44,457 nucleotides of DNA from Asterionellopsis glacialis (lineage: Eukaryota > Bacillariophyta > Plagiogrammaphyceae > Rhaphoneidales > Asterionellopsidaceae): positions 1 to 44,457 of the forward strand of contig WKLE02004705.1 in NCBI GenBank assembly GCA_014885115.2, in the 5' to 3' direction. Numbering within the stretch: the first letter of the stretch is position 1; each line of letters starts with the position of its first letter. The translations under genes were made by a program, and so were the position numbers. Of the stretch, positions 30,278-40,816 are shown in pieces. A model generated the notes under the pieces. That model had not been told where the DNA came from. It did not search any database and was given only the letters and a program-made list of their open reading frames with translations.

Positions 30278-32218
30278 ATGACGACCGACGCAGCAACAGT
30301 CGAAACGATTCCGAAAGGGGAGACAACGTGTAGTTTACCACCAGCAAGAAAAGGAACAAGCCTCGACGTTATTGCCGTGACGTTTGTTATCTTTCTTCGT
30401 ATTTTGGTTGGATTTCAACCACATTCTGGACAAGATAATTATCATGGGAAAGAAAATGGTTATGGTGGTGACTATGAAGCACAACGACATTGGATGGAAT
30501 TAACATACCATTTACCTATTGGTGATTGGTATTGGTATGATTTAGAATATTGGGGATTAGATTATCCACCCCTAACAGCGTATGTATCGTATGTTTGTGG
30601 GTTCCTTTCCCATTATCTAGTTGGACCTGACAGTGTAGCATTCTTCACATCACGAGGAATAGAAGATCCAATTCATAAGGCTTATATGAGAGGGACAGTC
30701 CTTATTCTAGATATACTCGTGTACTGTTCTGCAATATGGTTCATTACAGCACAAATTTCTAGAATTACAACTACAACTAATACTGGTCCATCATCACTTT
30801 GGTTTATGGTTGTTGCGTTATCGCAGGTAAATATCATTAGAATGTCATCAAGTTTGTTGGGAGTCTTTGTGACTAAATGAATACAAAATTCTTCTGAACT
30901 TTACTACCTATTCTTTGTTTGCCTTTTTCATATGACTATACTCTTTTTTATTGTACAGCCAGCTTTGCTTTTGATGGATCATGGACATTTCCAATACAAC
31001 TCTGTATCGTTAGGATTTGCGTTGTGGTCATTCTATTACATGACAAAGGGGCGAAGAACAAGAAAAAGAGATGAGGCATGTAGAAATGACGACAACTTTG
31101 TAGATTGTATCATGGGTGCTATTTTGTTTTGTTTGGCACTCAACTTTAAACAAATGACATTATATTATGCACCAGCAATATTTGCATACTTGTTAGGTCG
31201 TTGTTGTTCATCTACTACGAAAGTATTTACATCGAGATTTGTATCATTGGGAATAACTGTAATCATTGTCTTTATTCTACATTGGTGGCCCTTTGTATGG
31301 TATAGTCCATCCAGTAACATACTAGGAGGAGATGGTGATGACACGATGACAACAACTACTACTGCTGGGGAACGGCTTTTACATGTTATACATCGTATAT
31401 TTCCATTTCAAAGAGGTTTGTTTGAAGGTAAAGTTTCAAATTTATGGTGCGCACTTTCTACAAAGCCAATTTCTATACGTCAACGTATTCCACAGAGGTA
31501 TCAACCAATGTTAGCTCTTGGAGTAACATTGTTACTGACATTACCAGCCTGTGTGAAACTATTTCAAGTTGGTCAATCTCGAGACCTTCGTCGTAGAAAA
31601 AATCAAAAAAAGAACAACAGCAACAACAGCAACAACAACAAAAATGAACAATATGATGATGATCATGTTGCCCATGATGATTGGCGTTTGTTACTTTGGG
31701 GTACATCTAGTACAAGTCTTGCCTTCTTTTTGGCGAGTTTTCAAGTACACGAAAAAAGTATTTTGATGGTTCTAGCACCGATGTCATTACTTCTTATGGA
31801 AGACTTTGATTTTGTAATTTGGTTTTCACTTGTCAGCACATGGACATTGTGGCCATTAATTTGTGTGGATCGATTACAGGTGGCCTACACATGCACAATA
31901 ATCATTTTTGTGAATATTGTTTGGATGTGTCGACCTGAAATACTACTGCTGGGAAAACAACAACAGCTGCAAAAGAAGAAAAGGTCGTCACTCTTTGATC
32001 AATCCATCTTGATGAAATGTATTCCTTTATTATCGTTCCCAGCTATGGTAGGATTACATCTGTTGGAAGTTTTCGTGAAAGTCCCTCCAAACCTACCAGA
32101 TTTGTTTCCCGTGCTTTGGAGTATTGGTGGATGCGCCATGTTTTGTATATCATGGTTCGTCACAATATATTACCTATTTTTTAATCAACAACATGAAAGA
32201 AAAATAAAAACCAGCTAG
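30278..32218 (+). CDS. ALG6: Dolichyl-P-Glc:Man9GlcNAc2-PP-dolichol alpha-1,3-glucosyltransferase ALG6, two exons
   Basis: Exons are 30278-30826 and 30959-32218, giving 602 aa. The 132-nt phase-0 intron (GTAAAT...GTACAG) joins VVALSQ to PALLLMDHGHFQYN, a conserved family segment. The first ATG of the frame is at 30278. It adds the first glucose to the lipid-linked N-glycan precursor on the ER lumenal side. Diagnostic motifs: GDYEAQRHWMELTYHLP (from about residue 64), LEYWGLDYPPLTAYVS, and LNFKQMTLYYAP. GDYEAQRHW with LDYPPLTAY favours ALG6 over its paralogue ALG8. Many hydrophobic segments follow. The protein is longer than a typical ALG6 (about 500-550 aa), partly from an Asn/Lys/Asp low-complexity loop encoded near 31600-31680, with AAC-type codon runs. 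Confidence 0.92.
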
Positions 32219-32948
32219 ATATTTTTACATAATTATAGAGATATTTCACTTTTTTTAAAAGGGTTTCCACTAACTGTTATAGGTAGGCTTGTAGATGAAT
32301 CTGCTCTGTCTCGTTTGCAGGATTTGTTACAATCTTCCTTGATTACAGCATAAAATAAGTGTCATATTTACACACAGTTGTTCGTTTCAATGGATTTTTT
32401 TGTAATAAATAGCCATGAATGACATATTAATACCAGGTACGATTGAGTCTAGAAAACTTCTCTTTTATGGGGATGTTGTAACAACCAATGATGAACTGAG
32501 CAGGCTCGATGTCTCATCGGAGTTTGCGTATTTAGGTCCTAGTTGAGTCGTGTTCAACTTTATGGGTCAAAACCAAAAGGAAGTCTTGATGAAATCTCAA
32601 ATTTCTCATGCCAGCCGGAATATAAAGTATTCATGTATACTTACTATTTAACGAAAATTTTCAAATAGTAAGCCGGTGAACACAAGACTCTCAAAGTCTA
32701 CCTAACCTTAGTTTCTACGTAAACAAATATACTGAATTCCCACATAAATCACATACCACTCTGGCTGGTACATCTTCTCTCAACCGACTTCCGCGATATA
32801 ATCAAAGAGAGTTAACGACTTCCGTGAACTTGTGAACCCTGGATGGATTCACTACAGAACCACATGCTTACCACACACATCGCAAGAACATTGGAACGTA
32901 GAGTATTTTTGAGAAGCGGGACGCAGCCAGAGTTGAAAAAGTTAGTCC
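32219..32948. other. Intergenic region upstream of the TPR gene
   Basis: No supported gene. One TACCAGGTAC site lies at 32431-32440. A 10-bp perfect stem (CTTACTATTT, 32640-32649, with AAATAGTAAG, 32663-32672) encloses a 13-nt loop. Its role is unknown. Confidence 0.55.
32431..32440. repeat. Single TACCAGGTAC site
   Basis: An isolated copy of the half-palindrome that defines the dispersed motif family. It lies 510 bp upstream of the TPR gene start. Confidence 0.5.
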
Positions 32949-35615
32949 ATGACACCAAGAAATAACTACTTTGAATTAGTAGTTGATGATTCAAGCAACA
33001 ACAGAGGTGGTATGATTGTCGATGATCCAACGAAAATGAAGAATAAGAGATCCTCCCGTCCCTCTTATCGACCTCCTCGTGATTCTCCAAAGTCTGTGAT
33101 GAGCGGTGAGGGCAGTGTGTACAGTGAGGGTGGACGGAACCGTTCTTCGTCTCTTCGGCGTATGGTAAGACCAAGCGGATCATGGAGTGCAGGATCATCA
33201 TCTGCTGACAAAACTGAAAAAAGTAAATTTCCTGGCATTGTGCGATCCAACAGTTTTTCTAGAATCCTACCAAAGGGTTCCAAGCATATCAACAAAAAAA
33301 AGCAAGATTCTTCTTCATGTAGTAGTCCTCCCACACTTCCTGTATCTGCGCTAAAGAAATCTGGAAAAATTACACAGACCAAGGTACTACCACAGCAAGA
33401 ATCAGATGAAATTCAAATGGAAGATGATCCTGTAATGGCATTATTTGAAACACGAAATACAAATAGAGTTCGATTTTCTGTGGACAATGATGAACCTAAC
33501 AAGGGTAAATCTGGTGCAGGACGTCCAGCATCTCCACCACTTGGTGGGGATGCCAAGCCATTCAATATCAAATCATTTATGAAAAAGGCATTGTTTGCTG
33601 GTGGTAAGAAATCTGGTGACAAAAACAGTGCTGATATAGATGCTGAAGTCCTTGAAATTGAAAAGGCTGCAGTTGGTGAATCATCAAATGGTAGTCAAAA
33701 ACAACAGCGAATCCCATTTGTATGGATAAGTTCAGAAACCACAGACTCAAGTACACCAGGAGTCTTGCATACGGTAAACCAAGAAAAGGACTCTAACTTG
33801 ACTGTAACATTTACGGAAAATCCAAAGACCCAATCTGATGTTGCCAAGTTACTGAGTCGAGGTGCACGTGCTCAAAATCGACATTTTCAATATGCCTATG
33901 CTGTCAAATGCATCGTCCGAGCGTTAGAAAAAATGAAAAAGGCGAAATATCCTGATGATCATCCTACAGTCCAACGTGCATTAGAAGACTTAAATAGTGC
34001 ACATCATGCCCTCACAAGTTTTAATAATTCAGCCAACATTGTGAAAATGGGTATCCGACACGAAGACTCTGGTGAATTAATCAAGGCACTTAAATTATTT
34101 ACAATCGCATACCGCATACGCCGTGACAATTTAAGCTTGTCACATCCAAGTTTAGTTGTTCTACTAAATATGCTTGCGAGTGTTCAAATCAAACGAGGAG
34201 AGTACATGGAGGCAATGAGTATTTATGAACTAGCTCTGATGGATAGTCCATTACAAGTTAATAACATCTCAGAGGGTGGTAACACAGCTTCGTCAAGTCA
34301 ACCTCGACCAACTGTGAATCTTATGGCTAGAAGTGTAACATATCGTGATATGGGAACAATATATGAAAAATGGGGTAATGAAACTAAAGCCCTTGAAATG
34401 TATCACAGTAGTTTAGGGTGTGTTTCAGAATGGAGACACTATAAGAAAAAGATAGCATCCAAGAGTTCAAAGAAAGAAGAATACAATGACGATGAAAAGA
34501 CCAATAAGGAAAGGTTGTCAAAGGACGATTCGTCAGATAATCGTTCCAAGGAATTATATCAATTCGAAAACTTACAAGTATCAAGATCCCTTCGTGATGA
34601 CGATGACGAAAATACTGGTGATGGCGTATGTGAAGGAGGTGAAATGGAGGTGTTCATCCCCTCATCGGCTGGAACAAGTGCACTTGCTGGTGGTGGAACT
34701 CCAATTACTTCTAGTTTTTATCATTCCTTCTTTGATGGTATTGATGGTGTAAATGTAAAAGGTAAGAAGAAAGAAGAAAATAAAGATGCTGATAATGATA
34801 ATGCAGCAACCACAACAGATGGAGAAGAAAAAAAGAAAACATCATCGAAAGATTCAATGATGGCGTCACAGTCTACCGAAAGAGATACTTACGCAGATGT
34901 GGACATTGCGTTGACGTTGCATCAGATTGCACAATTATACCGTCGACAACGGCATTATTCTATGGCCTTGGATGCATACAATGCAGCACTTAGAGGGATG
35001 AAACTTACATTGGGTACACATCATTCCAACGTATCAGCTATTCTTGGAAACATAGGGAATTTGTATAAGGAAATGGGTGATTTAGATTCAGCATTCTCTA
35101 CATATCAGGAAGTGTTGGGTCTTGAATCCTATCGGCTTGGACTGTCTCACCCAGAGGTGGCCATTACACTTCATAACATTGCAACCATTGAGGCCTTGCG
35201 AGGTAATTATGAAAATGCTTTGAAACTATACAAGAGAGTCCTATCATTGCAGAAGAAACTTTTCGGCAAAGGTCACATTTCTGTTGCAGCCACTACTGCG
35301 TGTATGGGAGATGTATATGAGAGACGCGGTAACTTGGAAAAGGCAATGGAGTTAGGAGAAGGTGCACTTCAAATCAAAATGAAAGAGCTAGGAAGACACA
35401 ACACTGAAGTAGGACGGACACTTCATAAACTTGGAAAGATTGCTTTCCGCCAAAATCTATACAATTTAGCGGAATCCTATTTGAACCGTGCACTCTTAAT
35501 CTACAGATTAAATAATTTGGATGAAGGACACGAATGGATAATTGAGGCAACTCGTGACTCTGCTGACATCGATGCTGTTGTAGCTTTAGGGACAGATACT
35601 GGGTACGAATGTTGA
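32949..35615 (+). CDS. Kinesin-light-chain-like TPR protein
   Basis: 888 aa, single exon, ATG at 32949. Residues 1-290 are disordered and Ser/Lys-rich. A first TPR group lies at about 365-470 (ALKLFTIAYRIRRDNLSLSH, GEYMEAMSIYELAL), with another unit at GNETKALEMYHSSL. A low-complexity acidic/Lys/Ser spacer at about 500-640 separates it from a regular array of 42-residue TPRs at about 650-870, each with the kinesin-light-chain pattern (YSMALDAYNAALRGMKLTLG, then H.....L.NIG.LY...G; GNYENALKLYKRVLSLQKKL; GNLEKAMELGEGALQIKMKE). Such arrays bind partner peptides. No catalytic domain or membrane segment is present. It need not be a true kinesin subunit, since KLC-type TPRs are widespread in diatom proteins. 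Confidence 0.75.
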   Translation: MTPRNNYFELVVDDSSNNRGGMIVDDPTKMKNKRSSRPSYRPPRDSPKSVMSGEGSVYSEGGRNRSSSLRRMVRPSGSWSAGSSSADKTEKSKFPGIVRSNSFSRILPKGSKHINKKKQDSSSCSSPPTLPVSALKKSGKITQTKVLPQQESDEIQMEDDPVMALFETRNTNRVRFSVDNDEPNKGKSGAGRPASPPLGGDAKPFNIKSFMKKALFAGGKKSGDKNSADIDAEVLEIEKAAVGESSNGSQKQQRIPFVWISSETTDSSTPGVLHTVNQEKDSNLTVTFTENPKTQSDVAKLLSRGARAQNRHFQYAYAVKCIVRALEKMKKAKYPDDHPTVQRALEDLNSAHHALTSFNNSANIVKMGIRHEDSGELIKALKLFTIAYRIRRDNLSLSHPSLVVLLNMLASVQIKRGEYMEAMSIYELALMDSPLQVNNISEGGNTASSSQPRPTVNLMARSVTYRDMGTIYEKWGNETKALEMYHSSLGCVSEWRHYKKKIASKSSKKEEYNDDEKTNKERLSKDDSSDNRSKELYQFENLQVSRSLRDDDDENTGDGVCEGGEMEVFIPSSAGTSALAGGGTPITSSFYHSFFDGIDGVNVKGKKKEENKDADNDNAATTTDGEEKKKTSSKDSMMASQSTERDTYADVDIALTLHQIAQLYRRQRHYSMALDAYNAALRGMKLTLGTHHSNVSAILGNIGNLYKEMGDLDSAFSTYQEVLGLESYRLGLSHPEVAITLHNIATIEALRGNYENALKLYKRVLSLQKKLFGKGHISVAATTACMGDVYERRGNLEKAMELGEGALQIKMKELGRHNTEVGRTLHKLGKIAFRQNLYNLAESYLNRALLIYRLNNLDEGHEWIIEATRDSADIDAVVALGTDTGYEC

Positions 35616-35716
35616 AGTAAAAATGATATTCACTCCCAATAAGCGCTATGTACATAAATTAAAATGATCTATAGAAAACAATTTCCCATTGTCTCTGTAG
35701 CAAAACTATGTGCAGG

Positions 35717-36676
35717 CTATGTTGAACGCTCTCCTCTATCCTTCTCGAGATACTGCAGAATCCAATCAGATGAATTTGGACGTGATGGACCCATCCAATC
35801 ATGGCCTTCTTCGAAAGTTAATCCAAATTTCGAAAGAGATTCAAGAACTTCCTTGTCCGTGCCAGAGTGCTCTCTAGTTCGTAATCTCAAATAGGGCGTC
35901 ATGATATTTTTCATTGCAGGGATACCAATATTCCGTGCCATCATGTTTGTCACTAGATGAAGTGCCTTTACTTTGAGAGGTAGACAAGATGCAAAACTTT
36001 TGATGAACAGTTTCTTTCGTCGCCGATTCCATTCATTCAATGTGACACCTCTATTCAAATCAATGAGAACTACACCATTCCGATGTACTGATTCGTGCTT
36101 CAATGCTAGGTGTGCAATGTACCAAGAAACTCGCACGCTAACAAAAGGGTCATCACGGTTCCGCTCAACATCCTCTTGATTTCGCACAATTACATATCGG
36201 TCGTTGGAATCGTTTACCACACGAGTTAAGTTTGGGCTTCTAACCATTGTTGCAACATCATCTTCCATCGCTCCTGTGAGGTTCATCGGTAAAAATGCCT
36301 TTTCTCCAAATATTTCGATTCGAACTTCCCAATATCGAACGGCTTTCTCAGCTGCATCAATTGGATTGAGATTTTCAGACAAAAGGAAATAAGCAGGGTT
36401 GCTCTCAGTTTGAACAAGACCTGGACATTCGTCAATTGCTCGTTTATAACAGGCTTTATCTTGATCCGATATATCTTCAATGCAAGAATGAAATTGATTT
36501 ATTTGATCTTCTGTGACCGAGTCAACTATACTTGTTTCGTCACCTTCCGCAGGTTGTGTAATGTTTGTCCCACAGATGTCCGCTATAATACGATCTTTTT
36601 CCTCTGAGCTCAGTTCTGCCCATTCTCGTTGTTCGTCCTCCGCTGATATTATCGGAGCAGTAGCAGAAAACGCCAT
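35717..36676 (-). CDS. CRAL-TRIO-like protein, intronless paralogue
   Basis: 319 aa, single exon, ATG at 36676. It aligns with the gene at 1001-2050: both start MSAFS/MAFSA, share LSSEEKDRIIADICG versus LTSEEKDLIKNDLVG, then FGEKAFLPMNLTGAMEDD versus FKEKAFLPMTIRGALQDD, and a hydrophobic core strand (NGVVLIDLN versus GCVIIVNYA) followed by LPLKVKALHLV versus APIRLKAMHVQ. The core is the CRAL-TRIO-like lipid-binding fold of the diatom-expanded family. The KFD..AAAR signature is eroded here to NPIDAAEKAVRYW, missing about three residues at the point where the other copy has its intron. Tail-to-tail with the TPR gene, 101 bp apart. The ligand is unknown. Confidence 0.62.
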   Translation of the reverse strand: MAFSATAPIISAEDEQREWAELSSEEKDRIIADICGTNITQPAEGDETSIVDSVTEDQINQFHSCIEDISDQDKACYKRAIDECPGLVQTESNPAYFLLSENLNPIDAAEKAVRYWEVRIEIFGEKAFLPMNLTGAMEDDVATMVRSPNLTRVVNDSNDRYVIVRNQEDVERNRDDPFVSVRVSWYIAHLALKHESVHRNGVVLIDLNRGVTLNEWNRRRKKLFIKSFASCLPLKVKALHLVTNMMARNIGIPAMKNIMTPYLRLRTREHSGTDKEVLESLSKFGLTFEEGHDWMGPSRPNSSDWILQYLEKDRGERST

Positions 36677-37469
36677 GTCGGCATTAGGATATAATATATG
36701 TCAAATTATTAATAAATGATAATCGAAGCAATGATTTTTAGTGTTTGAGGCGGGCGTGTCGAAGAAGATCTAGGACTACAGCTCCATATTTACAGGTATG
36801 CTATACCAGGAACAGGTATTTGTGAAAATATATATTATACTATTATAATACCAAAAACCAGCTTCAAGGTACAGTAGTTTTCGAAGGAAGGTAGGCCTTG
36901 AGTAGTCCTGATGTAAATATCTCTCTATCTGGTGGGGAACAAAAAAAAGTTTCCACCTCCTGTACAGTAGGTCCCAGCAGGAACCTGTACCTGGTAATGT
37001 ATCAACATAGCAATCCTTGTACCAGGTACCAGGTACAGCCAAAAATCAAAAACTGTTAGTATGAAAAAAATGTGTCTTCATGCATGTGTGTGAATCAGGT
37101 AGTGAGACTCTATGCGGATAATACTAAAAGCTGGGCGGAAACGAACATAGAGATATCTCAAAATCTATATTTGATTTACTCATGCTGTACAGTTTTTGTT
37201 CAATATATATTATTGAAGTCGAAGAGGCACTAGTAGATTTTATAGTAACTGTACATAACCTACAAGTTTGAGTACAAAACACAAACTGAAACAACAGCAC
37301 CTATAAATCATTTTTCTTTCTATTGAAAAATGTTCTTAGTAGGTGGTAATAGATTGTCATCAAAATTGCTTTTGAAATCCTGCATACGGAGTTTCTGACA
37401 ATGAATCATTTATTTTTGCAATACCCATAGGTATATTTAGTCGTACAGGTAGGACCTACATTATAGTTC
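36677..37469. other. Boundary region between gene-rich and transposon-rich DNA
   Basis: No supported gene. It holds the palindrome group at 36790-37037 and the promoter of the CRAL-TRIO-like gene at its left end. Beyond about 37,440 the retroelement relic begins. Confidence 0.55.
36790..37037. repeat. GGTACC/ACCAGGT palindrome cluster
   Basis: TATACCAGGAACAGGTA at 36802-36818, GTACCTGGTA near 36987, and GTACCAGGTACCAGGTACA near 37019-37037. This is the last group of the family before the transposon-rich right end. Confidence 0.7.
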
Positions 37470-40018
37470 CTACGTAAATACTACTATTGAAGTAAACGTA
37501 ACAGGGAGCCTGGAAATTTCAAACCCAATACTGCATACAGTTTTCATCAACTTCAAGATAGAATGCACAGCGCGAACTGAACTTCCAAAATCTGGGTTAT
37601 TCCAGGTCAAATGGTCCCAGTTGTATTTGTCTCTTCGATATTGAATTAAAGACTTCAGATGAATGGCATCTTCAATTTGTGTTTTCAACTCTGCTGTAAC
37701 CCTTATACCCTCAATAATGAGTGATATGGTTGTCGTCGGAAATGGTGAATGTTTTTCTTGAGATTGAGTGCATGAGTTGTAGTATGTGTATTCTGCCAAT
37801 TTGTCTGCTGCAATGTTTAGTTGTGCTTGATATGATAATTCCTCCATGCTTGCTACATTATCCTGATGGCTTTTGATCCATTTTGCACGTACTAGTATCT
37901 GTTTTGTTTGAATAATATATCTTAAGAGGGATTTGATGTCATAATCTGCTGCTATGTATTGAGATGTGTCTCTCATGGGTTTTAGTGCTGTATTTATTTT
38001 GTTGACACACTCCATGTTGTCACAATAAGCAACGATTTGTACAATGATGTTCTGGAGATGAAAGAATGTACATATTTGTAGCACATATAGTAATGCTGAA
38101 GTGATGCCGTAGAGTTCTGCACGATGTGATGTAAGTGTTTGGATATTTCCATGCACTGGTCCCATACCTTCAGCTAGTAATTGCTCCGATGTTGTTTCCA
38201 GAATCCATCCGTATGTCCCACCTCTTGTCTTTTTTGAGCCATTGGACGCTATGACCAACTGAGCTCCTTTTTGTATTTCTTCAGCTATTGTGTTTTCTGG
38301 CTGTGACATTACATGTTGCAACAAATCTTGGTATGCCTCTGGTAATTGTGTTTTGAATTTTTGAAATGTATTGATGGATGGCTGTATTGGAGCTCTGATG
38401 AATTGGGGTTTAGATATCTTAATGAAGTCAGGAGTAGTACTGCACTGAACTGGAATCGCTACTTCAGGTAGCATGGACTGTTCTTCTGTATTCTGGTTGT
38501 ACTGGCATCTGTGAGTTCGTGATGGTCTCAACTTACTGTATACTCCCTGAATTTCAGATTCTTTGTAGAGTATTTTTGTATCTGGGTCCACTACAGTCGA
38601 GTATATCCTGTCGGGGCTCCATATCCACTTTCCTAGAGGTTGTTCTAATTTGTAAGGTTTAGCCAGTGATATTAAAAGTGTAGCCATTAGTGCTTTCCTC
38701 CATGATGTCCAGTATTTGCTGGGTGCATAAAATTGCCAAGGCCATAGAAGTTTTGAATCACACAGACTGCTATTACCATTGACAAATTTCTCTGCTATAA
38801 ACTGGCCTGTGATATCTGATATGTCAGCTACTGTTGATACTCGAAGGTATATTCTGCATGAGTTAATCCTACGCAGTTCTGTTGGTGACTTTGTCCATGA
38901 CAGTATTTTGTCCATAATAATTGAGTCATGTTCTCTTTGTTTTGTAGGAACCCACATCTCTGGAAACTCTATTGATCCTTGGAAAGTTTTGAGAAATTTG
39001 CGAATTGTTAATATCCACCATTGGGTATATATTTGAGGGGAGGGGATTGTGAAGACGATGGATGTTGTAGCAATGGAGTGCATACTCCTGCAAATAGTTG
39101 TAGTTGTTCTAGCATGCAGATCATAGATTTTCCTAGATCATCGCGTTGACGTATGTGGGCAATGAGGTATTTCAGTTGTAAGATACCTCTAGCTTGGTAC
39201 ATATTGTTGAATCCAATGCATTTGTAACATTTTGGTGCATAGACTAAGACTCTTGGGAATCAACTGTGGTAACCGCTGTTTGCTAGGAATGCTCTTGTGA
39301 ATAGCTTTTGAAGCTTGTTTATTTCCTGATATGTGTACGTAGTCATAGTTAGGCTATATTCCAGCTGTTTGAGGGCTACTCTTTTGTATGCAATCATAGC
39401 TTCATTATGTGTGAGGTTAGATGCACAGATTGCCCTTGTTAGGTCTCTCATTTTTTCTTGAAGGACTGTGAGATGGGTGGACATTGTAACATGAAGTTGG
39501 ACCCATACTCCTAATAATTTAAATGCTTGGTCTGGATTCAAGCGTGTGATAGTAGATTGAACTCCTGTGGAGCTATTAGTTATTTCAATATCTCCTGGTG
39601 CTTCAAGGATGGACATGGGAATAGGATTCTTGCCTTCCCATGCCCATGTAAGAATCAAGCAGAAGCATTTCTTTAGATTCAGATTGCCACCAGTTGTGTG
39701 AAGAATTTGTTCCCATTGTTGTGAGGATAGTTGGAGTTGGTCAAGTAGAGTTGAGTAGATTAGGCCGTCCTGGGAGTCTCCATCATTTACTCAGTTGTTG
39801 GCATCATTGACATATGCGTCAATTGTTCACAAGGTTGAGTCATCTAATCCTGTCACTGATTGAATGGTCATATCTTGATGTGCTACTTGTTCATGAGTCT
39901 TAATCATGTTGGTACTGGAGTCAGGTAACTTCATCATGTAACTCTTGATTGTTACAAAGCAGATTGGTTTTGCTGAATCCTTTCCTCCTGCAACTTGTAT
40001 TGCCCCAGCTGTTGCCAT
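37470..40018 (-). mobile_element. 5'-truncated non-LTR retrotransposon relic (RT thumb + RNase H)
   Basis: Read on the minus strand. The RT palm core motif appears as DAYVND (39803-39814 covers YVND) where an active RT has YVDD. Downstream come TGGNLNLKKC, KLLGVWVQLH and RGILQLKYLIAHIRQRDDLG, a connection region typical of non-LTR elements. RNase H follows: VIASNGS (the Asn codon at 38241-38243 replaces the first catalytic Asp), SHRAELYGI, VAYCDN and LNIAADKLAEY. The frame is broken by stops at 39827, 39791 and 39260 and by a frameshift near 39040-39080; the RNase H part (37470-39083) is still open for 537 codons. RT motifs before YVDD are absent, so the 5' part is lost. No poly(A) tail or target duplication was seen. 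Confidence 0.75.
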
Positions 40019-40052
40019 GTGATTTTCCCTTCACTTTCCCTTAGGAACTTTC

Positions 40053-40448
40053 CTATTTCTGAAGAAAGACAAGGAAATTGTTCCAGGAATGACTGGGAAC
40101 CTTCTTTAAATTGCCTCTGTTCTTGAACCAGCAAAAAAAAAGCTTGGTCACCAACTCTTTGTCATCAAAAATTTCACCAGGATGATTCAATTGTTTCCAC
40201 TTATTATAATAATGCAACGGAGTGAAAACTGCCTCTTGTTTTTTTACTGCATCAAATACAGTGATCCCTGCATCACTCCTTTGCCAATGTTTTGCATTAT
40301 TGTTGCATTCAAGCACTCTTTCATTGATATTCCAAATTGTTTTCTGAGTTTTTCCAAAAGCAAATGCAAGTACCAAATTTGGCCTAATTCTTTTTGGTTG
40401 CCTGTCCTCTGGAACTAAGGTGATGATTGCTCTTGCTTGTACTACCAA
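40053..40448 (-). pseudogene. Broken ORF of unknown type in transposon-rich DNA
   Basis: 131 codons open, with protein-like composition (KHWQRSDAGITVFDAVKKQ, FTPLHYYNKWKQLNHPGE). A matching reading continues upstream in another frame (EYTKKRELVVQ), which suggests a frameshift near 40450. I cannot assign a family. It lies just upstream, in minus-strand terms, of the RT relic. It may be part of another element into which, or next to which, the retroelement inserted. Confidence 0.35.
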
Positions 40449-40816
40449 CTCCCTCTTTTTGGTATATTCAAGTGGGGGTTCTGCTTTAGTTCTGGTTGAT
40501 TAGTGACCTGTGCCTCTTGCAAACAAAGCCAACCTTTTTTTGTCATCTTGTAAATATGTTAGCAATGGATGTTTTTGTTGGCTGTTTCTTGAGCTATCCC
40601 AATGCCTTGACTTGGCAAACACATTTACAATTCTGAACTGCTGTATTGTTGTTGTTGCTGTGACTCCTCAGACAATTGTCCTGGTGTGCTGGTGTCACAA
40701 TGGATGGTCTGCTTTCATCACTTTTGTTGTTTCTTCTGTTCCTTCTTGCAAAAGTTGTCAAACTTGCTTGATGGAGCCTTTCAGGCTTAGTATCCAAAGA
40801 CTCGCACCCGTCAATA

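Noticed and set aside
37470..39083. 537-codon frame considered as an intact host gene
   Set aside because: It contains a retroelement RNase H with a lost catalytic Asp, and it continues upstream in another frame into RT sequence.
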